Positions 8,452-17,619 of a stretch of DNA of 64,000 nucleotides are shown here, in pieces. Position 1 is the first letter of the stretch; each line of letters begins with the position of its first letter. The stretch is taken from contig NZ_JAHXBN010000032.1 of the NCBI RefSeq assembly GCF_019924045.1, forward strand, positions 78,142-142,141, written 5' to 3'. Source of the DNA: Dyadobacter fermentans. GTDB lineage: Bacteria > Bacteroidota > Bacteroidia > Cytophagales > Spirosomataceae. The notes below the pieces were generated by a model. That model was given only the letters and a program-made list of their open reading frames with translations, was not told the origin of the DNA and searched no databases. Both the position numbers and the translations under genes were made by a program.

Positions 8452-9798
8452 ATGGGCTCGCTCACCTTTTTTAAGAAATACAAATACACCTTCATACTCT
8501 TGCTACTTTGCTCCGGTACCGGCTGGGCCGGGCATCCCGGCGCCATGCAACCGGCCGACACGCTGACGCTAACGCTCGAACAGGCTGTGGCTACGGCGCT
8601 TAAAAACAGTTACGAAATCGAGATTGCCAAGAATAATGTAGATGCGAATACCATCCTGAACAATTATGGCGTAGCCGGCGGACTGCCAACCGTCGCCCTG
8701 AACGCTTCCAATACGGAACAGATCACTCAGGTAAACCAGAAACTGAATACGGGTGTCGAGATCAGTCGTAATGCTGCTGCGGGTAATAACACGCAGGCAA
8801 ACCTCGCGGTGGGAATGCTCCTTTACAATGGGAAACGCGTAGTAGCTACTAAAAAGCGACTGGCCGAATTGCAATACCAAAGTTCCGAAGTTCTTAACTC
8901 GCAGATTCAAAACACGATCGCATTGGTAATGACGAGCTATTATGATGTGGTTCGCCAGCTCAGCTACATCAATACGATCCGCACGTCCATTATCGCATCC
9001 GAAAAACGACTTGAAATCCTGCGCGTGCGCAAGGAAGCGGGTATGGCCAACAATGCGGACATTTTCCAGGCGGAAATCGATTTGAATACACTCAACCAGA
9101 CGCTACTGAACCAGCAAATGGTGGCGCAGGTAGCCAAAACAGAGCTGCTTCGCACCCTCACGCTCGACCCAAAATCGGCATTAACCATCAAGGATACCAT
9201 TACGGTTGACAACAATATGCAACTGGCTTCGGTGATGGACCGGCTTGCTGCCAATGCCGACATCAAAGCGGCGGACCATCAGATCAAAATCAATGAACTG
9301 ATTGTCAGAGAAACGGCTGCGCTCCGTTATCCTACGGTTCGTTTCAATGCAGCTTACAACTTTTCGCGTAACCAGACAGCGGCCGGTCTTACCTTGCTCA
9401 ACCGGGTGGTAGGTCCGCAGGCAGGTCTTACACTGGCGGTTCCGATCTACAACGGCACGGCATTCAGACGCCAGAAACAGGCCGCTGAAATCGACACCAA
9501 AACAGCCGAATTGCAAAAAAGCACGCTGCTCCGCGATTACAGCGCGAGCGCGGTTAAAATGTACCAGACCTACCAGAGCTCCATCGAACAGCTCGAAAAT
9601 CAGAAAAAAAACTACGCGCTCAGCAAACAACTCCTCGATCTGACGCTCCAACGTTTCGAATTGATTCAGGCGACGATCATCGATGTGCGCGAGGCACAGC
9701 GCAGCTTCGAGGAAGCAGGTTACCGGTTGATTAACCTCAATTACGCTGCCAAATCGGCTGAAATTGAACTGAAAAGACTTAGTAATACGCTTCAATAG
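8452..9798 (+). CDS. TolC-family outer-membrane channel protein
   Basis: Third component of the tripartite pump. A signal peptide with the hydrophobic run TFILLLLCSG precedes the first repeat, which opens with TLTLEQAVATALKNSYEIEIA, the usual outer-membrane efflux motif. Long helical stretches and two pseudo-repeats fill the remaining ~390 residues, with a second helical hairpin ending ELKRLSNTLQ. The 448-residue length is standard. Last gene of the operon; a strong hairpin follows at 9807. Confidence 0.93.
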   Translation: MGSLTFFKKYKYTFILLLLCSGTGWAGHPGAMQPADTLTLTLEQAVATALKNSYEIEIAKNNVDANTILNNYGVAGGLPTVALNASNTEQITQVNQKLNTGVEISRNAAAGNNTQANLAVGMLLYNGKRVVATKKRLAELQYQSSEVLNSQIQNTIALVMTSYYDVVRQLSYINTIRTSIIASEKRLEILRVRKEAGMANNADIFQAEIDLNTLNQTLLNQQMVAQVAKTELLRTLTLDPKSALTIKDTITVDNNMQLASVMDRLAANADIKAADHQIKINELIVRETAALRYPTVRFNAAYNFSRNQTAAGLTLLNRVVGPQAGLTLAVPIYNGTAFRRQKQAAEIDTKTAELQKSTLLRDYSASAVKMYQTYQSSIEQLENQKKNYALSKQLLDLTLQRFELIQATIIDVREAQRSFEEAGYRLINLNYAAKSAEIELKRLSNTLQ

Positions 9799-9806
9799 AG
9801 CCATTT

Positions 9807-9841
9807 CACGTGCCTGGAATAAAAATTTTTCCGGGCACGTG
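9807..9841 (+). terminator. Hairpin after the efflux operon
   Basis: CACGTGCCTGGA (9807-9818) pairs with TCCGGGCACGTG (9830-9841) with one G-T wobble around an A/T-only loop. It lacks a following T-tract, so it may be a processing or stability element rather than a classical intrinsic terminator. It separates the efflux operon from the sugar cluster. Confidence 0.5.
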
Positions 9842-9918
9842 CATTGATTTCCTTAACAGTCCTGTCGAAAGTGTAAAGGCCCTAGATGCCCGGCTTTGCG
9901 AGACTGAATCAGAAATCA

Positions 9919-11079
9919 ATGAAGGTACTGGCTATCCACAATATCCTCTGGTCGCATTACAAGGCCAGGATTTTCACTCAACTTCACCAAAGGTTGCACA
10001 AGGAAGGAAACGACTTCTTTGTACTGCAACTGGCTTTCAGCGAATGGAGCCGGCTCGGGCTCAAAACCGATCTGAGCATTCATACCTACCCTTATCAGGT
10101 CCTGTTTCCCGGCAAGGCCGTTGAGCAGATCGGGCATATTCAAAAAACACAAAAGTTACTCGCCGCACTTCGCCACCACCAGCCCGGAATTGTTTACCTC
10201 AATGGCTACTACGACCCCTCCTACTGGTTTGTGTTGGCTTATTGTAAAATCAGAAAAATAAAAGTGGTGCTCGATTTCGAAAGCAGCGAAATCAGCCGGC
10301 GCAGAGTCTGGTGGAAAGAACGCCTGAAAAAGGTATTCCTCGGTCAATGCGATGCGCTCGTCTGCCTCGGACAGAAGGCCGCCGAATATGCCCTGAAACT
10401 CGACGTGAGCCGTAAACGCATTCTGACCACCAAAAATGTGGGTGTTGACAATGATGCCTTGCTCGAAATCTTCACACGCGAGCTGGCGTCGCGTGACCGT
10501 AGGAAAGCAGAAGCCGGCCTGCCACCCTACAACTTCCTGTACGCAGGCCGTTTTGTAGAGCGCAAAAATCTCGACATGCTGATCAGGGCCTTTCATGAAG
10601 CCAAAAATCGCTCGGAGAATGGCAAGGAATGGGGATTGATCCTCAGCGGTGAGGGAAAACAGAAACCGCGGTTACAAGAACTCGCTCACTCCCTGGGCTG
10701 TGAACAAATACATTGGATGGAGCCCTGCGAATGGTATGAAGTGCCTATTCGTTACACGCTGGCCAACGTGGCCGTGTTGCCGAGTACATTCGAGCCATTC
10801 GGCTTTCTGACTAATGAAGCGATGGTCTACTCTATGCCCGTACTCGTGTCGGAACGCTGCGGAAGCGCCACTGACCTCGTCATCGATGGCCTCAATGGCT
10901 TCCGGTTCGACCCTTCCAATCAAGAGGAATTTGCCAATAAGCTACTATGGTTTATGAGCCATCCCGAAAAATTCAGGCAAATGGGTGCCAACGGTAAGGC
11001 GATCATCGATCAATGGTCACCAGATATCATCACGGAAGAACTCATTCAATCTTTTCATAAAGTATCTGCATATGACTAA
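9919..11079 (+). CDS. Glycosyltransferase family 4
   Basis: GT-B fold retaining glycosyltransferase of about 386 residues. The C-terminal donor domain carries the GT4 E-x7-E signature in STFEPFGFLTNEAM and the preceding FLYAGRFVERKN strand that opens the domain. I start it at ATG 9919 (MKVLAIHNILWSHY), where the Rossmann strand begins; the frame continues upstream to 9886 with unlikely sequence. Its stop overlaps the next ATG by 8 nt, so it is probably translated together with the sugar-modifying enzymes downstream. It presumably transfers the aminosugar they make to a surface glycan. Acceptor unknown. Confidence 0.88.
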   Translation: MKVLAIHNILWSHYKARIFTQLHQRLHKEGNDFFVLQLAFSEWSRLGLKTDLSIHTYPYQVLFPGKAVEQIGHIQKTQKLLAALRHHQPGIVYLNGYYDPSYWFVLAYCKIRKIKVVLDFESSEISRRRVWWKERLKKVFLGQCDALVCLGQKAAEYALKLDVSRKRILTTKNVGVDNDALLEIFTRELASRDRRKAEAGLPPYNFLYAGRFVERKNLDMLIRAFHEAKNRSENGKEWGLILSGEGKQKPRLQELAHSLGCEQIHWMEPCEWYEVPIRYTLANVAVLPSTFEPFGFLTNEAMVYSMPVLVSERCGSATDLVIDGLNGFRFDPSNQEEFANKLLWFMSHPEKFRQMGANGKAIIDQWSPDIITEELIQSFHKVSAYD

Positions 11080-12058
11080 GCAACAAGCCAAAACCGTGCT
11101 GGTAACAGGCGGCGCAGGCTATATCGGCTCCGAGCTGGTCCGACTCCTGTTGGAGGATCGGTTCCGGGTGGTCGTACTCGACAACCTTTCATTCGGCGGC
11201 GAATCGCTGCTGAGCTTTTGGGGAAACCCCGCATTCAGATTTGTCAAAGGTGATCTGCGAAACGACGACGATGTCCGCACAGCATTAAATGGCGTGCATT
11301 ATGTATGCCATCTCGCCGCGATCGTCGGTGAGCCGCCTTGCAGGAAATATCCGGAACTGGCGCTGGAAGTGAACTGGCATGCGTCCGTACGCCTGTACGA
11401 GCTTTGCGAAGAGGCCGGGATCGAACGTTTTGTATTTGCTTCCACTTGCAGCAATTATGGTAAAATGGCCGTTGCCGACGCACTCCTGGATGAAACCGCT
11501 GACCTGAATCCGATTTCGTTGTATTCCGAGACCAAGGTAAACTTTGAAAAATACCTGCTTAACCAGAAAAACAGCACTATCACACGCACTATTCTTCGCT
11601 TTTCCACGGTTTACGGCATATCGCCACGGCCCCGTTTCGACCTGACCGTCAACGAATTTACTCGGGATGCCGCTTTGGGAAAACCGTTGCTGATCTACGG
11701 CGAAAACTTCTGGCGTCCCTATTGCCATGTCAGCGACCTTGCCCGCTCGGTGAAAACCGCCCTCATGGCCGATAAAAAGAAGGTCGACGGAGAAGCATTC
11801 AATGTGGGCGAGACCTCGCAAAACTATACCAAAAAAATGCTTGCTGCCGAAATCGGCAAGGCTATCCCTTCGCTCGTAGTGAATTACCACCCGGTTGTCA
11901 CCGATCCGCGCGACTACAAGGTGAATTGTGATAAAATCAAAAACGTACTTGGTTTCACCATCTCCAAAACCGTTCCGAACGGCATCGCGGAAATAGCCTC
12001 GCTATTCCGCGAACAGGTGATCACCGAACCGATGAATGCGCGCTATGGAAATGTGTAG
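11072..12058 (+). CDS. NAD-dependent sugar-nucleotide epimerase/dehydratase (extended SDR)
   Basis: Extended short-chain dehydrogenase acting on a nucleotide sugar. The NAD motif VLVTGGAGYIGSELV lies at the N-terminus. The catalytic triad is visible as FASTCSNYG (Ser) and the Y-x3-K of SLYSETKVNFEK. The start ATG 11072 overlaps the GT4 stop and follows in the same strand; the gene in turn overlaps the aminotransferase by 23 nt. Within the cluster it probably makes the keto-sugar that the aminotransferase uses, or epimerises it. Whether it is a dehydratase, epimerase or reductase cannot be settled by eye. Confidence 0.88.
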   Translation: MTKQQAKTVLVTGGAGYIGSELVRLLLEDRFRVVVLDNLSFGGESLLSFWGNPAFRFVKGDLRNDDDVRTALNGVHYVCHLAAIVGEPPCRKYPELALEVNWHASVRLYELCEEAGIERFVFASTCSNYGKMAVADALLDETADLNPISLYSETKVNFEKYLLNQKNSTITRTILRFSTVYGISPRPRFDLTVNEFTRDAALGKPLLIYGENFWRPYCHVSDLARSVKTALMADKKKVDGEAFNVGETSQNYTKKMLAAEIGKAIPSLVVNYHPVVTDPRDYKVNCDKIKNVLGFTISKTVPNGIAEIASLFREQVITEPMNARYGNV

Positions 12059-13208
12059 GCCCCCTGCTATCCCCCTCTGCGAACCCAATCTCAATGGACG
12101 CGAAAAACAATACATCGCCGAAGCCGTGGATTCCAATTGGCTGTCGGGCGGCAGCTTCCTCCACCGCTTCGAGCAGCAGCTGGCCGAGTACACGGGGGCA
12201 ACGCACGTAATAGGCGTATGCAACGGCACGAGCGCGTTGCAGGTCGCGCTCACACTCGCCGGTGTGGAAAAAGGAGACTTGGTGCTCATCCCGGACCTCA
12301 CTTTTGTAGCCACCGCAAATGCGGTGAGGTACCTGGGCGCCAATCCCGTCATGATCGACATCGATGCCCGTACGTGGCTGATGGACCTGGATTTGTTACA
12401 GGATTTTCTCGAAAACCACACTTACCGGAACAGCGGCGGATGCTTCTGCCGCCAAAGCCACCGGCGGATTAAAGCGGTTGTGCCGGTGCATCTGCTGGGA
12501 AATATTTGCGAAATGGATCGACTCAATCGCATTGCAGAGCAATTTGCATTGGCCGTGGTGGAAGATGCCGCATGCTCGCTGGGATCATTCCAAAACGGCC
12601 GGCATTCGGGGACGACCGGCTTACTGGGAACCATGAGTTTTAACAGTAATAAAATCATTACCACTGCCGGCGGCGGTGCGATCCTGACCCACGATGGGTT
12701 ATTGGCGAAACGCGCACGACACCTCATTACGCAAGCCAAAAGCCACCCTACCGAGTATATTCACAACGAGCTTGGCTACAATTTCCGGCTCGTGAACCCG
12801 CTTGCGGCAATAGGCTGTGCGCAAATGGAACAGCTTCCGGGCTTTCTGCAAAGGAAAAAAGAGGTCGCCGCGCATTATCGCGAAGCATTCGCAGATTACG
12901 AGGTTGCATTTCAGCAATTAACGCCCGGCACCGATTCCAACTATTGGCATGCCGCTATGCTGGTGGACGAAAGCCGAAGCCTGGTCTCTGCATTGGCGAC
13001 CGAGAATATCGAAGCCAGGCCGCTGTGGATGCCTATTCATGAGCTTCCGGTATTCCGGGAGGATTTGTATATCACCCATAACAGCGTTGCCCCCGAAGTG
13101 TCCAGGCGTGGTATCATGCTTCCTTGCTCGACGTCGATTACCGACGAACAGCTGCAAAGGGTCAGCCAGGTCATTGGAAGCGCTTTGGATGTCAGGATCA
13201 AAAACTAG
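12036..13208 (+). CDS. LegC-type DegT/DnrJ/EryC1 sugar aminotransferase
   Basis: PLP-dependent aminotransferase of 390 residues acting on a 4-keto nucleotide sugar. The PLP lysine lies in SFNSNKIITTAGGGAIL and the EDAACSLGSF segment supplies the cofactor aspartate. The combination FNxNKIITT, LITQAKSHPTEYIHNELGY and NFRLVNPLAAIG matches my memory of the LegC family (bacillosamine/legionaminic-type sugars) better than other DegT members. No NeuB-type sialic-acid synthase is in the window, so the end product may simply be an N-acylated aminosugar. It overlaps the SDR gene; other in-frame ATGs at 12045 and 12051 are possible starts. Confidence 0.85.
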   Translation: MRAMEMCRPPAIPLCEPNLNGREKQYIAEAVDSNWLSGGSFLHRFEQQLAEYTGATHVIGVCNGTSALQVALTLAGVEKGDLVLIPDLTFVATANAVRYLGANPVMIDIDARTWLMDLDLLQDFLENHTYRNSGGCFCRQSHRRIKAVVPVHLLGNICEMDRLNRIAEQFALAVVEDAACSLGSFQNGRHSGTTGLLGTMSFNSNKIITTAGGGAILTHDGLLAKRARHLITQAKSHPTEYIHNELGYNFRLVNPLAAIGCAQMEQLPGFLQRKKEVAAHYREAFADYEVAFQQLTPGTDSNYWHAAMLVDESRSLVSALATENIEARPLWMPIHELPVFREDLYITHNSVAPEVSRRGIMLPCSTSITDEQLQRVSQVIGSALDVRIKN

Positions 13209-13213
13209 TCAAT

Positions 13214-13951
13214 ATGCTGCGGGCCGCTGAAACGGGCCAATGGCCTGTAAATATCATCATTATGGCGGGTGGCAAAGGTACCCGCCTGAAACCCCTGACC
13301 GACAATACGCACAAGTCGCTCATTCCGGTAGGCGGCAAGCCGATTATCCGGCATCTGATTGATCATTTGACCCTGTCAGGCTTTCGGGAAATCCACATTT
13401 CGGTTGGGCATCTGGCGGAACAGCTGACCAGTTACCTCAGCGATGGGCACGACCTCGGCATTTCGATCCGGTATATTCAGGAACGCAGTCCAATGGGCAG
13501 TATCGGCGCTTTGACGCTTAAACAGCGCTGGCCGCATGAGCATTTCCTGGTAATTAACGGAGATCTGTATTCCAATTTCGATATCGGGAACCTGTGCACC
13601 GAGTATTTCTCCCGAACAGCAGATATGGCTATTTTGACAATACCAAACGTCGTCAAAATACCCTATGGTGTCCTCGAAATGGCCGCCGATGGCCATGTCA
13701 GAGCCTTTGTCGAAAAGCCGGACTACGAGTTTACAGTCAATTCAGGAGTTTATATGTTTAATCGAAATATTCTCAATCTCCTGCCCAAGGGTATTCCCTA
13801 TGAAGGCTGGCAACTCATTCAATCGGCACTGCATGCGAACTTGAAGGTTGCGGGCATTCCTCATACATCGGGATATTGGATCGATATCGGAAGCATGGAA
13901 GCACTTCAAAAAGCACAAGCGTTGAGCCAGGCAGATATTACACAACATTAG
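13214..13951 (+). CDS. Sugar-phosphate nucleotidyltransferase
   Basis: NDP-sugar pyrophosphorylase that activates a sugar-1-phosphate with an NTP. The N-terminal signature MAGGKGTRLKPLTDNTHKSL, then INGDLYSNFD (metal/sugar site), PYGVLE, FVEKP, NSGVYMFN and YWIDIG follow the order of the RmlA/GMP family. From ATG 13214 it is about 245 residues, shorter than RmlA and without a left-handed helix or CBS domain. The frame is open upstream to 13124 inside the aminotransferase gene. Last gene of the sugar cluster. The nucleotide used is not evident. Confidence 0.88.
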   Translation: MLRAAETGQWPVNIIIMAGGKGTRLKPLTDNTHKSLIPVGGKPIIRHLIDHLTLSGFREIHISVGHLAEQLTSYLSDGHDLGISIRYIQERSPMGSIGALTLKQRWPHEHFLVINGDLYSNFDIGNLCTEYFSRTADMAILTIPNVVKIPYGVLEMAADGHVRAFVEKPDYEFTVNSGVYMFNRNILNLLPKGIPYEGWQLIQSALHANLKVAGIPHTSGYWIDIGSMEALQKAQALSQADITQH

Positions 13952-13978
13952 CTCGATGGCACGCATTTTTTTCATGCA

Positions 13979-14019
13979 AGATTAAAAAGGCATTAAACCT
14001 TCCTCCGGCTTTTTAATCT
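13979..14019 (+). terminator. Hairpin after the sugar cluster, overlapping site B
   Basis: AGATTAAAAAG (13979-13989) pairs perfectly with CTTTTTAATCT (14009-14019) around a 19-nt loop. Its right arm overlaps the -10-like TCTAA of the site-B element and its loop contains ATTAAAC, so transcription from upstream and initiation here may interfere. Confidence 0.45.
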
Positions 14020-14021
14020 AA
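13992..14021 (+). promoter_or_regulatory. ECF-sigma-like promoter, site B (outer-membrane barrel gene)
   Basis: ATTAAAC (13992-13998), 18 bp, TCTAA (14017-14021), within GGCATTAAAC...TCTAACCGG. Spacing and flanking bases match sites A and C. It lies 44-59 bp before the two candidate ATGs of the barrel gene. Confidence 0.6.
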
Positions 14022-14080
14022 CCGGCTCACCTTCAACCTCACATATACCAGATCCCGCTGGTAATATGGCCCGTGCCGTC

Positions 14081-16486
14081 ATGAAGAAAATACTATTCAT
14101 CGCTTCACTCCTGAATTTTCTGTGCATTCACCTCTATGCCCAGGACGAACCTTCGACGACCTACCCGATCACCGGCAAACTGGAAGATTCGGAGAAAAAG
14201 CCGGTACCCTTTGCGAATGTGGCACTCCTTGCTGCCAAAGATTCCTCATTGATCGGCGGCGGTACTGCGGATGAAAACGGGCTTTTCACTATCCCCGCCG
14301 AACCTGGGAGTTATCTTGTAAAAATCACGTTTCTGGCTATGAATGAGAAGTTCATTCCCAACGTCCGTGTGGCAGCACAGCCAGTGGTATTAGGCACTAT
14401 CACCCTCACATCCAACTCGCGCCTGCTCGATGAACTCGTGATACAGGGCGAAAAGAGCCAAATGGACCTGCAACTCGATAAGCGGGTTTTTAATGTGGGA
14501 AAAGACCTGGCCAATATCGGCGGCAATGCATCGGACATTCTCAATAATATGCCTTCGGTGACGGTCGATGTGGAAGGCAATGTGGCCCTTCGCGGCAGCG
14601 GTAATGTGCGTATTCTGATCGACGGCAAGCAATCGGGTATGGTGGGGCTCAATCCCGCCGAGGCATTGCGCCAGATTCCGGCAGATTTGATCGAGAGCGT
14701 GGAGATTATCACCAACCCGTCGTCGCGCTACGATGCCGAGGGCGAAGTAGGCATTTTGAATATAGTTATGAAGAAAAACATCCGGTACGGGCTGAATGGC
14801 ACGTTCACGGGGACAGCTGGCTACCCTTCCAATTTCGGGGCGTCGTTTAATGTTAATTACCGAAAGAAAAAGGTCAACCTGATCGCCAACTACGGCTTCA
14901 TGTACCGCAATGGCCCCGGCCGCGGGCATTCGAGGCAGGAATATAACAGCGCGGATACCAGTTTCGTATACGAGCAAAATAACCGGCGTAACCGTGCAGG
15001 CTATTCGAACAACGTCCGCGTGGGCCTGGATTATTTTCTGAACAACCAAAACACCATTACCGCCACGCTATCTGTCCGCAAATCACAAAACGACAACAAA
15101 TCGCGCCTTGAATACCGGGATTTTGACATGAGCAACATCCTCACGCGCACGGTTACGCGCAGCGAGGACGAGACGGAGCCGCGAACGAACATCGAAGCCG
15201 CATTGAATTACCGGAAGACTTTCGAAAAGAAGGGACAGAGCCTGACATTCGATGCAAAATACATTCTCAGCGACGAAACGGAAGCATCGCAATACCACGA
15301 AGTCGCCGACAACCGCACCGTCGATATCCGTCAAAGGTCGTATAACACCGAAGATGAAAAGAACTTTCTCGTCCAGCTGGACTACATTCACCCGCTAGGC
15401 AAGGATGGGAAGCTGGAAGCAGGTCTGAAAACATCCGTCAGACTGCTGGATAACGACTTCTCGGTCCACCAGCAATTGGAACCCGATTATTGGGTGGTAT
15501 TGCCCGATTACGACAACCGGCTGGCCTACGATGAGAAAATCCATGCCGCCTACCTGATGGCCAGTAATCAGTTCGGGAAGGTTTTCGTACAGGCTGGCTT
15601 GCGCGGCGAGTACACCGACATTTTAACCGAACTCAAAAAAACAGCTCAAACCAATCACCGGCAGTATTTCAACCTCTTTCCAAGCATTCACTTATCGTAC
15701 AAGCTGGAAGACGCCCAGACATTACAGCTGAGTTACAGCTACCGCCTCAGCCGCCCGAATTTCCGGGACCTGCTTCCATTCTCCAATTTCAGTGATTCCC
15801 GTGTTTTCCGTGCGGGTAACCCGCTCCTGAATCCCGAATTCACGCATTCATTCGAAGCCGGACATTTGCTGAATATGAATAAGGGCACACTGCTTTCGAG
15901 CATTTATTACCGTCGCAGGCTGGGCGTCGTGGAGAATATCACGTCCGTCGACTCCACTGGTTTTACCACGATCACCCCCATTAACCTCTCGACAGGCGAC
16001 TCTTACGGCTTTGAATTTAACCTTACCTACGATCCTGCACCGTGGTGGAAGCTGACAGCCAATGCGAATATTTTCAGAGCAATGAACGAGGGGTATTACA
16101 ATGACAAACTGTACCAAAGTGATACCTACTCCTGGACCAGCCGGTTTTCGTCACGCGTTACCCTGTTCGGTTCGGTGGATTTTCAATCCTCACTTAATTA
16201 CCGTGCTCCGAGGCGTACCACACAAGGCAAGGATTTGTCAATCTATTTTATTGACCTTGGCTTATCCAAAGACATCCTGAAAGGCCGCGGTACGGTCACC
16301 GCGAGCGTCCGGGATTTGCTCAATTCGCAAAAGCGCCGAAGCATTACCGAAAATGCCGGCTATTATTCCTATTCGGTATTCCAGTGGCGGCCGCGGCAGT
16401 TTCTGGTTACATTATCCTACCGCCTGAACCGCTCAAAGGAGAAACAGAATATGGACAAGCAAGGTGAAGTGAACGATGAAGAGTAA
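14081..16486 (+). CDS. Outer-membrane beta-barrel protein with carboxypeptidase-like and plug domains
   Basis: TonB-receptor-like protein of about 800 residues. A signal peptide (MKKILFIASLLNFLC, ending near YAQDEP) is followed by a carboxypeptidase regulatory-like domain (ITGKLEDSEKKPVPFANV), a plug (ILNNMPSVTVDVEGNVALRG, IESVEIITNPSSRYDAEG) and a long barrel typical of the OMP_b-brl_3 family. These resemble SusC relatives but lack a SusD partner nearby. I start at ATG 14081; ATG 14066 adds five residues and is also possible. Site B upstream suggests shared control with the efflux operon and the Spy-like gene. Ligand unknown. Confidence 0.9.
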   Translation: MKKILFIASLLNFLCIHLYAQDEPSTTYPITGKLEDSEKKPVPFANVALLAAKDSSLIGGGTADENGLFTIPAEPGSYLVKITFLAMNEKFIPNVRVAAQPVVLGTITLTSNSRLLDELVIQGEKSQMDLQLDKRVFNVGKDLANIGGNASDILNNMPSVTVDVEGNVALRGSGNVRILIDGKQSGMVGLNPAEALRQIPADLIESVEIITNPSSRYDAEGEVGILNIVMKKNIRYGLNGTFTGTAGYPSNFGASFNVNYRKKKVNLIANYGFMYRNGPGRGHSRQEYNSADTSFVYEQNNRRNRAGYSNNVRVGLDYFLNNQNTITATLSVRKSQNDNKSRLEYRDFDMSNILTRTVTRSEDETEPRTNIEAALNYRKTFEKKGQSLTFDAKYILSDETEASQYHEVADNRTVDIRQRSYNTEDEKNFLVQLDYIHPLGKDGKLEAGLKTSVRLLDNDFSVHQQLEPDYWVVLPDYDNRLAYDEKIHAAYLMASNQFGKVFVQAGLRGEYTDILTELKKTAQTNHRQYFNLFPSIHLSYKLEDAQTLQLSYSYRLSRPNFRDLLPFSNFSDSRVFRAGNPLLNPEFTHSFEAGHLLNMNKGTLLSSIYYRRRLGVVENITSVDSTGFTTITPINLSTGDSYGFEFNLTYDPAPWWKLTANANIFRAMNEGYYNDKLYQSDTYSWTSRFSSRVTLFGSVDFQSSLNYRAPRRTTQGKDLSIYFIDLGLSKDILKGRGTVTASVRDLLNSQKRRSITENAGYYSYSVFQWRPRQFLVTLSYRLNRSKEKQNMDKQGEVNDEE

Positions 16487-16502
16487 ATCGATGCGAAAGC
16501 GC

Positions 16503-16510
16503 TACCTTTG
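16503..16510 (+). promoter_or_regulatory. Bacteroidota -7 box for the S1 protein gene
   Basis: TACCTTTG, an exact TAnnTTTG match, 24 bp before the ATG at 16535. No clear -33 TTTG is seen. Confidence 0.5.
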
Positions 16511-16534
16511 TATCCGAACCTCGTTATTTGAATA

Positions 16535-17374
16535 ATGCTATTTATAGGAAAATACAATTACCTGACCATCGAGCGGGTTACCAGCGTAGGGATGTTCCTG
16601 AGCGATGTGGAGGGTGAAGAAGTGCTGCTTCCCAACCAATATATCACGGACGACATGCAAGTCGGCGACCAGATCAAGGTTTTCGTGTACCTCGATTCGG
16701 AAGACCGTCCGGTGGCGACCACCCAGACTCCCAAAATCATCCGCAACGAATTTGCATTTCTGGAAGTGAAAGATGTTTCCGAATACGGCGCATTCCTCGA
16801 TTGGGGCCTGATCAAGGACCTTTTCGTACCATTCCGCGAACAGCCGAAGCCCATGGAGATTGGCGAATGGCACGTCGTGTTCCTTTATCTCGATCAGAAA
16901 TCGCAACGCTTGCTGGCCTCCGCCAAAATCGACAAATTCCTTGAAAGCGAGCGGCTCACCGTAGCGGAAGGCGATGAAGTGGATTTGCTCGTCTGGCAGA
17001 AAACCGATCTCGGCTATAATGTAGTCGTGAATCAATACCACAAGGGCCTCATTTACGCCAACGAAGTATTTCAACCGCTGCAGATCGGCGATTCGCTGAA
17101 AGGTTATGTCAAAAAAATCCGCGAGGAGAATAAGCTGGATATCAGTCTGCAAAAGACGGGCTATGAAGTGGTAGAGCCGGTGGCGAAACAAATCCTGGAA
17201 GAAGTAAGAAGAGGCAAGGGCTTTCTGAACCTTTCCGACAGCTCATCGCCTGAGGATATTTATAACAGACTTAAAATCAGCAAAAAAGTATTCAAAAAAG
17301 CGATTGGCGGATTGTACAAGCAGGGCATCATCCGCATTACCGATGACGGGATCTACCTCGTTGGGGAAAGTTGA
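16535..17374 (+). CDS. S1 RNA-binding domain protein, CvfB-like
   Basis: A 279-residue cytoplasmic protein with tandem OB/S1-like segments (for example FLEVKDVSEYGAFLDWGL around residue 75 and LKGYVKKIREENKLDISLQ around residue 190) and a C-terminal winged helix (KISKKVFKKAIGGLYKQGI). That order, S1 repeats then winged helix, is the architecture of CvfB, an RNA-binding regulator in Gram-positive bacteria. The role here is probably post-transcriptional or translational; targets are not known. It has its own promoter box and stands as a single gene. Confidence 0.85.
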   Translation: MLFIGKYNYLTIERVTSVGMFLSDVEGEEVLLPNQYITDDMQVGDQIKVFVYLDSEDRPVATTQTPKIIRNEFAFLEVKDVSEYGAFLDWGLIKDLFVPFREQPKPMEIGEWHVVFLYLDQKSQRLLASAKIDKFLESERLTVAEGDEVDLLVWQKTDLGYNVVVNQYHKGLIYANEVFQPLQIGDSLKGYVKKIREENKLDISLQKTGYEVVEPVAKQILEEVRRGKGFLNLSDSSSPEDIYNRLKISKKVFKKAIGGLYKQGIIRITDDGIYLVGES

Positions 17375-17418
17375 TTGTATTTTTTGTAAATTGATTTTTG
17401 AAATAAACTGGTCGGATT

Positions 17419-17619
17419 ATGAAAACCGTTGAAATAGAAATCACGGACGATAAGGCGTTGAAACTTCTAATGGATATGGAGGAAATGCATTTGATCAAGT
17501 TTGTCCAGAACCGAAAGCCGCTGTCCGCATTGCGAAAACAAATCAAATCACCAATGACGGAGCAGGAGATTGATTCACAATTAAACGCACTAAGGAATGA
17601 ATGGAAGAGAGATATCTGA
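17419..17619 (+). CDS. Probable antitoxin of a PIN-toxin pair
   Basis: A 66-residue acidic/basic mixed protein starting at ATG 17419, whose end overlaps the PIN-domain gene by 19 nt, the typical antitoxin-first layout. The N-terminal part (KTVEIEITDDKALKLLMDME) looks like a short beta strand and helix; the C-terminal half (PMTEQEIDSQLNALRNEW) is helical and could wrap the toxin. I do not recognise a named antitoxin family and no clear ribbon-helix-helix or AbrB motif is visible. Both genes look A+T-richer than their neighbours, consistent with acquisition. Confidence 0.65.
   Translation: MKTVEIEITDDKALKLLMDMEEMHLIKFVQNRKPLSALRKQIKSPMTEQEIDSQLNALRNEWKRDI

Noticed and set aside
14390..15049. 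219-codon minus-strand open frame opposite the outer-membrane barrel gene
   Set aside because: Composition is that of a shadow frame, no motif, and the plus-strand gene is certain.
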